Both the position numbers and the translations under genes were made by a program. From Williamsia sterculiae (lineage in GTDB: Bacteria; Actinomycetota; Actinomycetes; Mycobacteriales; Mycobacteriaceae), in assembly GCF_900156495.1 (NCBI RefSeq), contig NZ_FTNT01000002.1, positions 402,359-466,358 on the forward strand: a DNA stretch of 64,000 nucleotides. The letters are read 5' to 3'. The notes below the pieces were generated by a model, which did not search any database, had not been told where the DNA came from, and saw only the letters and a program-made list of their open reading frames with translations. This document shows positions 35,732-45,061 of the stretch, one piece after another (within the stretch, counting starts at the first letter, position 1; every line of letters begins with the position of its first letter).

Positions 35732-36967
35732 TCAGCGGGTCCGCAACAGTAGGGTGTCGCCTGCGGCGATGTCGGTGTCGACGCGACCATCGGTGACCGT
35801 CACCATGCGACCCGTCCACACGTCGGTGACGGTGGCGTCGCGCAGCCCGAGCGCACCGAGGTCGACGGGTGCGGTACGGGTCGCCGTGGTCGGGTTGACC
35901 ACGGCGATGGCCTGCCCACCATCGGCCAGCTTGCGGGTCCAGATGTCCGGGTCGGTGCTACTGCGTGACGCCGCGCTCACCAGGGGGTCCTGATCGATGG
36001 CGATGACCCCGGGATTGGTCAACACCTGTCGGGTGGTGCTGTCCATCGTGGTCAGGTCGTTGCCCGCGATGAGCGGCGCGGCCATCATCGCCCACAGCGC
36101 CAGATGACTGCGCTGCTGCGCCGCGGTGAGCGCTCCGCCCACCCCGATCTCCAGCATGTCGGGATCGATGAAGCGACCGGGACCGGCACGCTGTGTCATC
36201 GGGGCGGCCGCACGCACGATGTCGTAGACACCCTGATAGCCGTCCGCGCCCTGACCCGACGTCCACGTCGCGCTGATGTCGTTGGTGATCCGGCTCATCG
36301 TCGCGACCGATCCCCAGTCGTCGCGGGCACCCGGCAGGACCGTGCCGCGACCACTGTTGGCGTTGATGCTGTAGACGATCGACCGACCGGTGGCCCGCAG
36401 GGCATCGCGCATCGCGGTGAACCGCGACTCCTGCTGGTCCCCGGAGGTCGAACACCAGTCGTACTTCAGATAGTCGACCCCCCACGAGGCGAAGGTCTGC
36501 GCATCTGTGGTCTCGTGGCCCGCACTGCCGGTGGTTCCGGGGTAGGTGCCTGCCAGCTGAGCGCAGGTCCGGTCGCTGGCGCCGGCATAGATCCCGAACA
36601 GCAACCCGCGGCTGTGCAGGTAGGCGCCGAGGGCGGCCATGCCGGAGGGGAATCGGGTGGGATCGGCTTGCAGCCGCCCATTGCTGTCCCGCGCAGGCGT
36701 GTACCAGCAGTCGTCGACCACCACATAGCGGTATCCGGCCGCCGCCATCCCCGACGACACCAGGGCATCGGCCTGTGCGCGGATCATCGACTCGTTGATG
36801 CCGCAGCCGAAGGAATTCCAACTGTTCCAGCCCATGGGTGGAGTGGACGGCAGCCCGGGGACGGCGACGCCGGTGCCACCCAGGTGGCGGGGATCGTCGA
36901 CGCCGTCGCAGCCGACCACGGACACGAGGATCAGGACGGTCGCGGTGAGAGTGGTGAGGAATCGCAT
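35732..36967 (-). CDS. GH27 alpha-galactosidase-like lipoprotein
   Basis: 411-aa glycoside hydrolase family 27 enzyme. Lipoprotein signal TATVLILVSVVGC (lipobox VVGC, Cys near residue 18). TPPMGWNSWNSFGCGINE is the GH27 start; the nucleophile Asp is in VDYLKYDWC; the acid/base Asp is in FIDPDMLEIG. A C-terminal beta-sandwich domain follows. It would release alpha-galactosyl (or alpha-N-acetylgalactosaminyl) residues at the cell surface. No sugar transporter is adjacent, which is unusual. ATG 36967 is chosen over the upstream 37021 because it starts the signal peptide. Confidence 0.85.
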   Translation of the reverse strand: MRFLTTLTATVLILVSVVGCDGVDDPRHLGGTGVAVPGLPSTPPMGWNSWNSFGCGINESMIRAQADALVSSGMAAAGYRYVVVDDCWYTPARDSNGRLQADPTRFPSGMAALGAYLHSRGLLFGIYAGASDRTCAQLAGTYPGTTGSAGHETTDAQTFASWGVDYLKYDWCSTSGDQQESRFTAMRDALRATGRSIVYSINANSGRGTVLPGARDDWGSVATMSRITNDISATWTSGQGADGYQGVYDIVRAAAPMTQRAGPGRFIDPDMLEIGVGGALTAAQQRSHLALWAMMAAPLIAGNDLTTMDSTTRQVLTNPGVIAIDQDPLVSAASRSSTDPDIWTRKLADGGQAIAVVNPTTATRTAPVDLGALGLRDATVTDVWTGRMVTVTDGRVDTDIAAGDTLLLRTR

Positions 36968-37045
36968 CGGCCGCGAGTGTAGGAAGCGTGACTGTGTATC
37001 ACCTGTCGAGCGGTGACACATCGGCTGGTGACGTGGGCGCGCCCG

Positions 37046-37894
37046 TCAGACCAACTGGCCGGCCCGCCGCGCCGACACCACTGCCTGGGCGCGGGTGCGG
37101 GCCCCCAGCTTCTGCATCGCCGATTTCAGATAGCTCTTCACGGTGTCGACGCTGAGTCCCAGTGCGGTTCCCAGCTCGGCGTTGCCGTAGCCGAGGGCAA
37201 CCAGCGACAAGACGTCCCGTTCGCGCCGGGTCAGCTGCACCGCGGCGCCGGCGACGTGCGCGGATTCGTCGCGTGTCGCCGACAGGGATTCGGTGACGTC
37301 GAGCAATGTCGCACGTAACCGCGGGTCGTCGACCCGCGACGCGAGGACCCGGAGGTCGGCATAGGCCTGCGACACGGCATCGCGGAGCCGTTCGTGTCCG
37401 ATCACCGCCGTGCGTTCGGCAGTCGACCGTCGGGCCGCCGACACCGCGAGCTGCTGTTCCAGTGCACGGACCTCGTCGGTCAGCAGGTCGAGTATCCGAG
37501 CGCCCACCGACTGCCCGTTCCGCAGCGCCCCGTAGACCACCGCGACCGGTCGTCGTTGCACGATGACCGGCACCGCGACCATGGCGTGCAGCCCTTCGGC
37601 CGCGATGATCCGGTCATACCGGTGCGAGATGACGTCGGTGCGCAGATAGTCGTCCACCGCGACGACCCGGTTCGTCCGGATCACCTTGCCGCCCAGGCCC
37701 TGGCCGACCCCGACCGCGACATCGGCAAGCGCACCGACGGTCGGTCCGTCGAAGTGCCGCAGCACCACCTGCTCCACGGAGCCGACCACACCGCCGAAGG
37801 CCAGCGACACCCCGGACCGCGAACGGATACGCGCCAACGCTGGCGGCAGCTCGCGATCGAGGTCGTCACGATCGAGCAGGTGGTCGGCGATCAT
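37046..37894 (-). CDS. GAF-LuxR transcriptional regulator
   Basis: 282 aa. A GAF-like sensor fills the first ~150 residues (LRHFDGPTVGALADVAVGVG, VAVPVIVQRRPVAVVYGALR). A linker helix follows, then a LuxR-type HTH at about 220-282 (LTRRERDVLSLVALGYGNAE, LGLSVDTVKSYLKSAMQKLG). It is divergent from the acyl-CoA synthetase with a 125-bp gap and most likely regulates that gene in response to a small carboxylate or its CoA ester (inference). Confidence 0.82.
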   Translation of the reverse strand: MIADHLLDRDDLDRELPPALARIRSRSGVSLAFGGVVGSVEQVVLRHFDGPTVGALADVAVGVGQGLGGKVIRTNRVVAVDDYLRTDVISHRYDRIIAAEGLHAMVAVPVIVQRRPVAVVYGALRNGQSVGARILDLLTDEVRALEQQLAVSAARRSTAERTAVIGHERLRDAVSQAYADLRVLASRVDDPRLRATLLDVTESLSATRDESAHVAGAAVQLTRRERDVLSLVALGYGNAELGTALGLSVDTVKSYLKSAMQKLGARTRAQAVVSARRAGQLV

Positions 37895-38019
37895 CGTCTC
37901 CTCCTGTCCGTCCGGCGGTCATACCCACTTTCGGGGGTACTGCGCTGGTCATCGCCCGGGCAAGATCTCCGTCGATGAACACTGTGACCTGGCATACACC
38001 TCGAGTCTAGGACGGACCC

Positions 38020-39552
38020 GTGACCGAGACACTCACCCTCACCATCGAGGACCTGTTGGCCCGCTACGACAGGCCCGATGCCGACGTCGCGGCCCTGCTC
38101 TGCGACGACCACGACCCGGACGCGATCGCGTTCACCGTTGTCGATGTCGACCTGTCATCCCGGGCACTGACCTTCCGTGAGCTGGCCGACCGGTCCCGCA
38201 GGTTCGCCACGGGACTGGCCCGTTGCGGGGTGGGCCGCGGTGAAGCGGTCGGCGTACTCATGGGTAAGAGCAGCGACCTGGTGGTGGCCCTGCTGGGCAT
38301 CTGGCGACTGGGTGCGGTGCAGGTGCCGCTGTTCACCGCATTCGCCACCCCGGCCATCGAACTGCGGGTCCGTGCGAGCGGTGCGCAGGTGGTTATCGCC
38401 GACGCCGATCAGGCCGTCAAACTCGATCCGTTCGACGACCTCACCGTCATCCGCGGCGGCACCGAATTCGCCGGTCTGATTGCCGACAACGAGCCCTATG
38501 AGGCCTCCGTCGCCGTGGGTGGTGACGGGACGATGGTCCAGTTGTTCACCAGCGGCACCACCGGCACTCCCAAAGGTGTCCCGGTCCCGGTGCGGGCCAT
38601 CGCCGCGTTCCACGCGTACATGATCTATGCCCTCGACGTTTCCGACGAGGACGTGTTCTGGAATGCCGCCGACCCGGGTTGGGCCTACGGTCTGTACTAC
38701 GGGTTGATCGGTCCGATGGCCATCGGACGGCCCAATCTGCTGCTGCGCGCGGGCTTTTCGCCGCACCTCACCCTCGATGTGATGCAGCGGTTCGGGGTGA
38801 CGAACTTCGCGGGTGCCCCGACGGTATACCGGTCACTGAGCAAGGATCCGGCGATCTCCGGGGTGACGCTGCGCCGCGCGTCGTCGGCGGGTGAGCCCCT
38901 GACCCCCGACGTGCTGACCTGGTCGGCCCGCGCACTGGGGGTCGAGGTGCGCGATCACTACGGACAGACCGAACTCGGCATGCTCATCGTGAACGCCTGG
39001 CACGACGCCGTGCGGCAGCCGGTGGTCCCCGGTTCGATGGGCACACCGCTGCCGGGGTTCTCCGCGGAACTACGTGACGGGCAGATCGCCATCGCCGCCG
39101 ACAGCCCGCTGTTCTGGTTCGACGGGTACGTCGACGCCCCGGAGAAGACCGCCGAGCGGTTCAGCGAGGACCGAACCTGGTACCTCACCGGCGACACCGC
39201 GAAGGTCGACGACGAGGGACGGTTCTTCTTCACCGCCCGCGACGACGACGTGATCATCATGGCCGGCTACCGGATCGGCCCGTTCGACGTGGAGAGCGTG
39301 CTGGTCACCCACCCGCAGGTCATCGATGTGGCGGTGGTCGGCACACCCGACGAGTTGCGTGGTGAGGTGCTCGAGGCCTACGTGGTGCTCGCCGACGGCG
39401 TCGACGGCACCGCCGAACTGGAGGCCGAGCTGCAGCGACTGGTCAAGACCCAGTTCGCCGCGCACGCCTACCCGCGCAGGGTGCACTTCGTCGACGGACT
39501 GCCCAAGACACCAAGCGGCAAGGTCCAGAGATTCCTGCTGCGTCAGCGATGA
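38020..39552 (+). CDS. AMP-forming acyl-CoA synthetase
   Basis: 510-aa ANL-superfamily ligase. P-loop LFTSGTTGTPKGVP near residue 180; Y-GQTE (DHYGQTELGMLI); WYLTGDTAKVDDEGRFFFTARDDDVI hinge; PKTPSGKVQRFLLRQR with the C-terminal catalytic lysine. WNAADPGWAYGLYYGLIGPM resembles acetyl-, propionyl- and medium-chain acyl-CoA synthetases. Which acid is used cannot be told. GTG start. Controlled by the divergent GAF-LuxR regulator (inference). Ends 9 bp from convergent sdhB. Confidence 0.87.
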   Translation: MTETLTLTIEDLLARYDRPDADVAALLCDDHDPDAIAFTVVDVDLSSRALTFRELADRSRRFATGLARCGVGRGEAVGVLMGKSSDLVVALLGIWRLGAVQVPLFTAFATPAIELRVRASGAQVVIADADQAVKLDPFDDLTVIRGGTEFAGLIADNEPYEASVAVGGDGTMVQLFTSGTTGTPKGVPVPVRAIAAFHAYMIYALDVSDEDVFWNAADPGWAYGLYYGLIGPMAIGRPNLLLRAGFSPHLTLDVMQRFGVTNFAGAPTVYRSLSKDPAISGVTLRRASSAGEPLTPDVLTWSARALGVEVRDHYGQTELGMLIVNAWHDAVRQPVVPGSMGTPLPGFSAELRDGQIAIAADSPLFWFDGYVDAPEKTAERFSEDRTWYLTGDTAKVDDEGRFFFTARDDDVIIMAGYRIGPFDVESVLVTHPQVIDVAVVGTPDELRGEVLEAYVVLADGVDGTAELEAELQRLVKTQFAAHAYPRRVHFVDGLPKTPSGKVQRFLLRQR

Positions 39553-39561
39553 CGCCCGGGG

Positions 39562-40365
39562 TCAGCGCGTGAACATCAACGCGCGCTTGACCTCCTGGAT
39601 CGCCTGGGTCACCTGGATGCCGCGAGGGCAGGCGTCGGTGCAGTTGAAGGTGGTGCGGCAGCGCCAGACACCGTCCTTGTCGTTGAGGATGTCGAGCCGC
39701 TCGGCCGCACCCTCGTCACGGCTGTCGAAGATGAACCGGTGGGCGTTGACGATCGCCGCGGGCCCGAAGTAACTGCCCTCGTTCCAGAACACCGGGCAGC
39801 TGGTGGTACAGCACGCACACAGGATGCACTTGGTGGTGTCGTCGAACCGTGCACGGTCGGTCTGGCTCTGAATGCGCTCGCGGGTCGGTTCGTTACCGCT
39901 GGTCATCAGGAACGGCTTCACGGCCTTGTACGCGTCGAAGAACGGCTCCATGTCCACCACGAGGTCCTTCTCCACCGGCAGTCCACGGATGGGCTCGACG
40001 GTGATGGTGACCTCCTTCGCCTTCTCGCCGTCCTTGGTGGCGGGCAGCATGTCCTTCATCAGCAGCTTGCAGGCGAGGCGGTTCACCCCGTTGATCCGCA
40101 TGGCGTCGGAGCCGCACACGCCGTGCGCACAGCTGCGCCGGAACGTCAGGGTGCCGTCGAGGTAACCCTTGACGTAGAGCAGCAGGTTCAGCATCCGGTC
40201 GGTGGGCAACGCCGGTACCCGGAAACTCTCCCAACCCTGCTCGTCGGGGTTCTCCGGATTGAACCGCATGATCTTGAGGGTGACCATCGTCGCCTCGTCC
40301 GGTACCGGGGGCAGCGGCGGGTCGTCGGTACGCGGGGTGTCGGCGACGTCGGGGGTGATGGTCAT
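39562..40365 (-). CDS. sdhB: succinate dehydrogenase iron-sulfur subunit
   Basis: 267 aa; carries electrons from FAD to quinone. The [2Fe-2S] ligands are in FRRSCAHGVCGSDAM and LAC; the [4Fe-4S] and [3Fe-4S] ligands in CILCACCTTSCPV and TFNCTDACPRG. Last gene of sdhCDAB: its ATG overlaps the final base of sdhA. Normal length. Confidence 0.95.
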   Translation of the reverse strand: MTITPDVADTPRTDDPPLPPVPDEATMVTLKIMRFNPENPDEQGWESFRVPALPTDRMLNLLLYVKGYLDGTLTFRRSCAHGVCGSDAMRINGVNRLACKLLMKDMLPATKDGEKAKEVTITVEPIRGLPVEKDLVVDMEPFFDAYKAVKPFLMTSGNEPTRERIQSQTDRARFDDTTKCILCACCTTSCPVFWNEGSYFGPAAIVNAHRFIFDSRDEGAAERLDILNDKDGVWRCRTTFNCTDACPRGIQVTQAIQEVKRALMFTR

Positions 40366-42125
40366 CAGTACTTGCGCTCCATCGGTTCGTAACGGGTCTG
40401 CACGACGGGCTTCCAGTCCAACACGATCTCCGACAGCAGGGTGTCACCCTCTTTGTAGGCCATCGTGTGACGCATGTAGTTGGTGTCGTCGCGGTCGGGA
40501 TAGTCCTCACGGGCGTGACCGCCGCGCGACTCCTTACGGTTGAGCGCGCCCACCACCGTCACCTCGGCGAGTTCCAGCAGGAAGCCGAGTTCGATGGCCT
40601 CCAGCAGGTCGGAGTTGAAGCGGGTTCCCTTGTCCTGCACGCGGATGTGGTCGTAACGCTCCTTGAGCGCGTGGATATCGGTGAGGGCCTGCTTCAGGGT
40701 CTCCTCGGTGCGGAACACCGACGCGTTGTTGTCCATCGACGTCTGCAGTTCGCTGCGGATGTCGGCGACACGCTCGTGTCCGTGTTCGGAGAGGATGTTC
40801 TGCAGCCAGCCGTCGACCATCTCGGTGGGACTGTCCGGCAGCGCGACGAACTCGGTGGAGTCGGCGTAGTCGGCGGCGGCGATGCCCGCCCGACGGCCGA
40901 ACACGTTGATGTCCAGCAGGGAGTTGGTGCCGAGTCGGTTGGCACCGTGTACCGAGACGCAGGCACACTCACCGGCGGCGTACAGACCGCGGACCACGTC
41001 CTTGGGATCGGCGCCGTAGAGCACCCGGCCGTTGTGGTCGGTGGGGATACCGCCCATCACGTAGTGACAGGTGGGGTACACCGGCACGTACTCGTTCACC
41101 GGGTCCACACCGAGGTAGGTGCGGGCGAATTCGGTGATGTCGGGGAGTTTCTCGTTGAGAACGTCCTCGCCGAGGTGGGTGACGTCGATGTAGACGTAGT
41201 CCTTGTTGGGACCCGCGCCGCGGCCTTCGAGCACCTCGAGCACCATCGATCGCGCCACGATGTCGCGCGGCGCGAGGTCCTTGATCGTCGGCGCGTAGCG
41301 CTCCATGAAGCGCTCGCCGTCGGCGTTGCGCAGGATTCCGCCCTCGCCGCGGACCGCTTCGGAGATGAGGATGCCCAGTCCGGCCAGACCGGTCGGATGG
41401 AACTGGTGGAACTCCATGTCCTCCAACGGCAGTCCCTTGCGGAACACGATCCCCATACCGTCACCGGTCAGGGTCAGCGCGTTGGAGGTGGTCTTGTACA
41501 TCCGGCCCGAGCCGCCGGTCGCGAAGACGATCGACTTGGCGTGGAAGACGTGGACCTCACCGGTGGCCAACTCGTAGGCGACCACACCGGTGGCGACCTT
41601 CTCGCCGAGTTCGTTCTCCGACATGCAGATGTCGAGGGCGTAGAACTCGTTGAAGAATTCGACGTCCTGTTTGACGCAGTTCTGGTAAAGGGTCTGCAGG
41701 ATCATGTGGCCGGTGCGGTCGGCGGCGTAACAGGCGCGGCGCACAGGGCTCTTGCCGTGATCGCGGGTGTGTCCGCCGAAGCGTCGTTGGTCGATCTTGC
41801 CCTCGGGGGTGCGGTTGAACGGCAACCCCATCTTCTCCAGATCCAGGACCGCGTCGATGGCTTCTTTGGCCATGATCTCCACCGCGTCCTGGTCGGCGAG
41901 GTAGTCACCACCCTTGACCGTGTCGAAGGTGTGCCACTCCCAGTTGTCCTCCTCGACGTTGGCCAGGGCGGCACACATACCGCCCTGGGCAGCGCCCGTG
42001 TGGCTACGTGTGGGGTAGAGCTTGGTCAACACCGCGGTGCGTGCTCGGGGGGCGGACTCGATGGCCGCGCGCATACCCGCGCCACCGGCGCCGACGATGA
42101 CGACGTCGTAACGGTGTTCCTGCAT
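40365..42125 (-). CDS. sdhA: succinate dehydrogenase flavoprotein subunit
   Basis: 586 aa; oxidises succinate to fumarate in the TCA cycle and respiratory complex II. DVVIVGAGGAGMRAAIESAP is the FAD Rossmann motif; the covalent FAD histidine lies in TRSHTGAAQGG near residue 43; the active-site region is EFHQFHPTGLAG; and VHGANRLGTNSLLDINVFGR is conserved. Third in sdhC-sdhD-sdhA-sdhB; 50 bp separates it from sdhD. It is the Sdh2-like form with two membrane anchor subunits. Confidence 0.96.
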   Translation of the reverse strand: MQEHRYDVVIVGAGGAGMRAAIESAPRARTAVLTKLYPTRSHTGAAQGGMCAALANVEEDNWEWHTFDTVKGGDYLADQDAVEIMAKEAIDAVLDLEKMGLPFNRTPEGKIDQRRFGGHTRDHGKSPVRRACYAADRTGHMILQTLYQNCVKQDVEFFNEFYALDICMSENELGEKVATGVVAYELATGEVHVFHAKSIVFATGGSGRMYKTTSNALTLTGDGMGIVFRKGLPLEDMEFHQFHPTGLAGLGILISEAVRGEGGILRNADGERFMERYAPTIKDLAPRDIVARSMVLEVLEGRGAGPNKDYVYIDVTHLGEDVLNEKLPDITEFARTYLGVDPVNEYVPVYPTCHYVMGGIPTDHNGRVLYGADPKDVVRGLYAAGECACVSVHGANRLGTNSLLDINVFGRRAGIAAADYADSTEFVALPDSPTEMVDGWLQNILSEHGHERVADIRSELQTSMDNNASVFRTEETLKQALTDIHALKERYDHIRVQDKGTRFNSDLLEAIELGFLLELAEVTVVGALNRKESRGGHAREDYPDRDDTNYMRHTMAYKEGDTLLSEIVLDWKPVVQTRYEPMERKY

Positions 42126-42175
42126 CTGGTTCTCGCTCTCTGCAAACGCGGGGGAGGGGCTGTCGGCGGACCGGG

Positions 42176-42634
42176 TCAGCTGACGCTGTTGACGTCGAAG
42201 GTGAGGATGGCGTAGGTGCCGAGGCCGACGGTCAGGATCATCGACAGCACCAGCAGCACGTTCAGCCAGAACCGGGTGGAGTCCTTACGCGAGTAGTCGG
42301 CGATGACCGTGCGCACGCCGTTGCCGCCGTGCAACTGCGCCAGCCACAGCATCGCGAGGTCCCACACCTGCCAGAACGGCTGACGCCAGCGTTCGGCGAC
42401 GAACGAGGCGTCGATTCGGTGTACACCCTCGGAGTCCCAGGCCAGCATGATGAACATGTGACCGATGGTCAGGAAGATGAGAGCGATACCGGAGAAACGC
42501 ATGAACAGCCATGCGTTTTTCTCGAAGTTGCTGGTGCTCGCGCGGCGCGGAGCACGCGGGTTGTCCAGGCTGGCCGGCCGATCGTGATCGGTCTCGAGTG
42601 TCTTGGCCACACGGGGGGTCGAAGCAGAAGTCAT
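42176..42634 (-). CDS. sdhD: succinate dehydrogenase membrane anchor subunit D
   Basis: 152 aa with three transmembrane helices (FMRFSGIALIFLTIGHMFIM, WDLAMLWLAQLHGGNGVRTV, VLLVLSMILTVGLGTYAIL). His in GHMF and His in QLHGG are candidate haem b ligands. 10 bp after sdhC, 50 bp before sdhA. Hydrophobic anchor with quinone site formed together with SdhB and SdhC. Confidence 0.92.
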   Translation of the reverse strand: MTSASTPRVAKTLETDHDRPASLDNPRAPRRASTSNFEKNAWLFMRFSGIALIFLTIGHMFIMLAWDSEGVHRIDASFVAERWRQPFWQVWDLAMLWLAQLHGGNGVRTVIADYSRKDSTRFWLNVLLVLSMILTVGLGTYAILTFDVNSVS

Positions 42635-42644
42635 CGTCGGCGTC

Positions 42645-43049
42645 CTAGAGGTGGTCGATCATGATCATCAGGAGGCGTACCGCCATCGCACCGAAAGCGA
42701 TGACGAAGACCCCGAGGATCGTCCAGAGCATGGGGCGTTGGTACTTGGGCCCCTTGGACCAGAAGTCGATCAGGATGATCCGGACGCCGTTGAAGGCATG
42801 GAAGAACACACATGCCACCAGGCCGATCTCCATCAGACCGATGATCGGGTTCTTGTAGGTCTCGATGATCTCCGAGTACTTGTTCGGGTCGACCCGGATC
42901 ATCGCGGTGTCGAGCACGTGTACGAAGAGGAAGAAGAAGATCGACACACCGGTGATCCGGTGCAGAACCCAGGACCACATACCCGGATCACCCCGGTACA
43001 GGGAGCGCTTACGCACCGGCTCCGGTGCGACCTCGCTGGTCGTGCTCAT
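42645..43049 (-). CDS. sdhC: succinate dehydrogenase cytochrome b556 subunit C
   Basis: 134 aa from ATG 43049, chosen because GGAGG lies 11 nt upstream; ATG 43070 would add seven residues. Three membrane helices. The SdhC signature RPLSPHL-type N-terminus is reduced to RKRSLYRGDPGMWSWVLHRITGVSIF, with SWVLHRITG conserved; His in FVHVLDT is a candidate haem ligand. First gene of the sdh operon; the 224-bp upstream region shared with cdd contains a strong IdeR-type box. Confidence 0.93.
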   Translation of the reverse strand: MSTTSEVAPEPVRKRSLYRGDPGMWSWVLHRITGVSIFFFLFVHVLDTAMIRVDPNKYSEIIETYKNPIIGLMEIGLVACVFFHAFNGVRIILIDFWSKGPKYQRPMLWTILGVFVIAFGAMAVRLLMIMIDHL

Positions 43050-43194
43050 GGCGAACTTGGCCTCCAACATCGTCGATGGATGCGTCGAGTCCGCCGCTCG
43101 CGGCTCAACCGTGGACCCACTGCCACGACTCTAAACCTATGCTCAGACGTGGTGAAAACAGCCCGATTGCCAACAGCGCGTAAAGAAACCGAAT

Positions 43195-43213
43195 TTAGGA
43201 TTGGCTAACCAAT
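43195..43213. promoter_or_regulatory. IdeR/DtxR-type iron box upstream of sdhCDAB
   Basis: TTAGGATTGGCTAACCAAT agrees with the IdeR consensus TTAGGTTAGGCTAACCTAA at about 15 of 19 positions by hand count and has the internal dyad ATTGG-CTAA-CCAAT. It lies 146 bp before sdhC and 61 bp before cdd. Being far upstream of sdhC, it could activate (as IdeR does at bfrB) rather than repress. Confidence 0.65.
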
Positions 43214-43273
43214 GACCCTTTGGTATAAGCCTCGGCCCACCGGCCGGGCGGCGTGCGGCCCAGGGGCGTGTCG

Positions 43274-43678
43274 ATGACTGCGGACATTGACTGGAAAAGC
43301 CTGCGGGACAAGGCACAAGGAGCGATGGCGAGCGCCTATGCGCCCTATTCACGATTCCCGGTGGGCGCGGCGGCGCTGGTCGACGACGGCCGCGTGGTCG
43401 TCGGATGCAATGTGGAGAATGTCTCATACGGTCTCGGTCTGTGCGCGGAGTGCGTGCTGGTGGGAAACCTGCACACCAGTGGCGGCGGCAGGCTGCTCGC
43501 GCTCAGCTGTTGCGACAGCCGCGGCGTGGTGCTCATGCCGTGTGGGCGGTGTCGGCAGGTGTTGCTCGAACACGGTGGTACGGCGATGTACATCGACCAT
43601 GCCGCCGGGCCGCGTCCGCTGGCCGCGTTGCTGCCGGAGTCCTTCGGCCCCGACGACCTGGTCGCGGGGCAGACCTGA
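43274..43678 (+). CDS. cdd: cytidine deaminase
   Basis: 134-aa zinc enzyme turning cytidine or deoxycytidine into uridine or deoxyuridine. NVENVSYGLGLCAECVLVGN gives the C-A-E catalytic motif; MPCGRCRQVLLEHG gives the P-C-xx-C zinc ligands; AYAPYSRFPVGAAAL is the nucleoside-binding start. ATG 43274 is used; GTG 43268 would add two residues. First of cdd-deoA-add. Confidence 0.94.
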   Translation: MTADIDWKSLRDKAQGAMASAYAPYSRFPVGAAALVDDGRVVVGCNVENVSYGLGLCAECVLVGNLHTSGGGRLLALSCCDSRGVVLMPCGRCRQVLLEHGGTAMYIDHAAGPRPLAALLPESFGPDDLVAGQT

Positions 43679-43738
43679 GCGGTGGAGACCGACCACGGAC
43701 GACGACATCCCGGCGACGGAGCGGTACGAGGAGGAACC

Positions 43739-45061
43739 ATGGGCGACACACAGGACGACGAGGTCTACGACGCGGTCTCGGTGATCGCGACCAAGCGCGA
43801 TGGTCATCGGCTCGGTGATGGCCAGATCGATTGGGTGGTCGACGCGTACACCCGCGGTGAGGTGGCCGACGAGCAGATGTCGTCGCTCGCCATGGCAATC
43901 CTGCTGCGCGGCATGGATCGCGCCGAGGTGGCCCGGTGGACTTCCGCGATGATCGCGTCCGGGGAACGGATGGATTTCTCCGGTCTGCGCCGAGACGGGG
44001 AGCTCCTGGCGACGGTGGACAAACACTCCACCGGCGGGGTGGGGGACAAGATCACCCTGCCGCTCGCACCGCTGGTCGCGTCCTACGGCGTGGCGGTGCC
44101 GCAGCTGTCCGGCCGCGGACTCGGGCACACCGGCGGCACCCTGGACAAACTCGAGTCCATTCCCGGTTGGCGTGCCGATCTCGACAACGCCGAGATCCAC
44201 CGGCTGTTGGAGTCGGTGGGTGCGGTGGTCTGTGCCGCGGGCGCCGGGCTCGCGCCCGCCGACAAGAAGCTCTACGCACTGCGCGACGTCACCGGGACCG
44301 TCGAGTCCATCCCACTGATCGCCAGTTCCATCATGAGCAAGAAGATCGCCGAGGGCACCGGAGCGCTGGTTCTCGACGTCAAGGTGGGTTCGGGTGCCTT
44401 CATGAAGACCGAGGAGGATGCCCGTGAACTCGCCCGCACGATGGTCGCGCTCGGTTCGGATTCGGGTGTGACCACCACGGCGCTGCTGACCTCGATGTCG
44501 GCCCCGCTCGGGCGCGCAGCGGGCAACGCCCTCGAGGTGGCCGAGTCCCTGGACGTGCTGGCCGGTGGCGGCCCCGACGACATCGTGCAACTCACCGTGG
44601 CACTCGCCGCCGAGATGCTCGCCGCCGCGGGGATCGACGACGTCGACCCGGCCGAACACCTGCGCAACGGGCGGGCGATGGACGTCTGGCGGTCGATGAT
44701 TGCCGGCCAGGGCGGTGACCCCGACGCCCCGTTGCCGGTCGCGGCACACACCGAGGTCGTCCGGGCCGACCGCGCGGGTGTCGTCGAATCCGTCGACGCC
44801 ATGAGGGTCGGGGTCGCGGCCTGGCGTCTCGGGGCCGGTCGCGCGCGCCAGGGCGAGGCCGTCCAGGCGGAGGCCGGGGTGGAGACCCTGGTCCGGATCG
44901 GCGACGAGGTGTCGGCAGGTCAACCGCTGTTCACTCTGCACACCGCAACCCCGCAACGGTTCGGGGCGGGGATCGCGGCGCTGCGGGAGGCCGTGACCAT
45001 CGGGTCGTCCGCGACCGCGCCCGGACCACTCATCATCGACCGTATTACCGTCGATTCATGA
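43739..45061 (+). CDS. deoA: thymidine phosphorylase
   Basis: 440 aa; phosphorolysis of thymidine or deoxyuridine to the base and deoxyribose 1-phosphate. Signature [18 protein letters not shown] is the phosphate loop; [20 protein letters not shown] is the pyrimidine-nucleoside phosphorylase motif; [20 protein letters not shown] binds substrate. GAGGAGG precedes ATG 43739. Overlaps add by 4 bp. Confidence 0.95.
   Translation: MGDTQDDEVYDAVSVIATKRDGHRLGDGQIDWVVDAYTRGEVADEQMSSLAMAILLRGMDRAEVARWTSAMIASGERMDFSGLRRDGELLATVDKHSTGGVGDKITLPLAPLVASYGVAVPQLSGRGLGHTGGTLDKLESIPGWRADLDNAEIHRLLESVGAVVCAAGAGLAPADKKLYALRDVTGTVESIPLIASSIMSKKIAEGTGALVLDVKVGSGAFMKTEEDARELARTMVALGSDSGVTTTALLTSMSAPLGRAAGNALEVAESLDVLAGGGPDDIVQLTVALAAEMLAAAGIDDVDPAEHLRNGRAMDVWRSMIAGQGGDPDAPLPVAAHTEVVRADRAGVVESVDAMRVGVAAWRLGAGRARQGEAVQAEAGVETLVRIGDEVSAGQPLFTLHTATPQRFGAGIAALREAVTIGSSATAPGPLIIDRITVDS

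Noticed and set aside
37895-38019. ACCC-N-GGGT-like dyad as LuxR operator
   Set aside because: The arms are short and imperfect; not enough to call a site.
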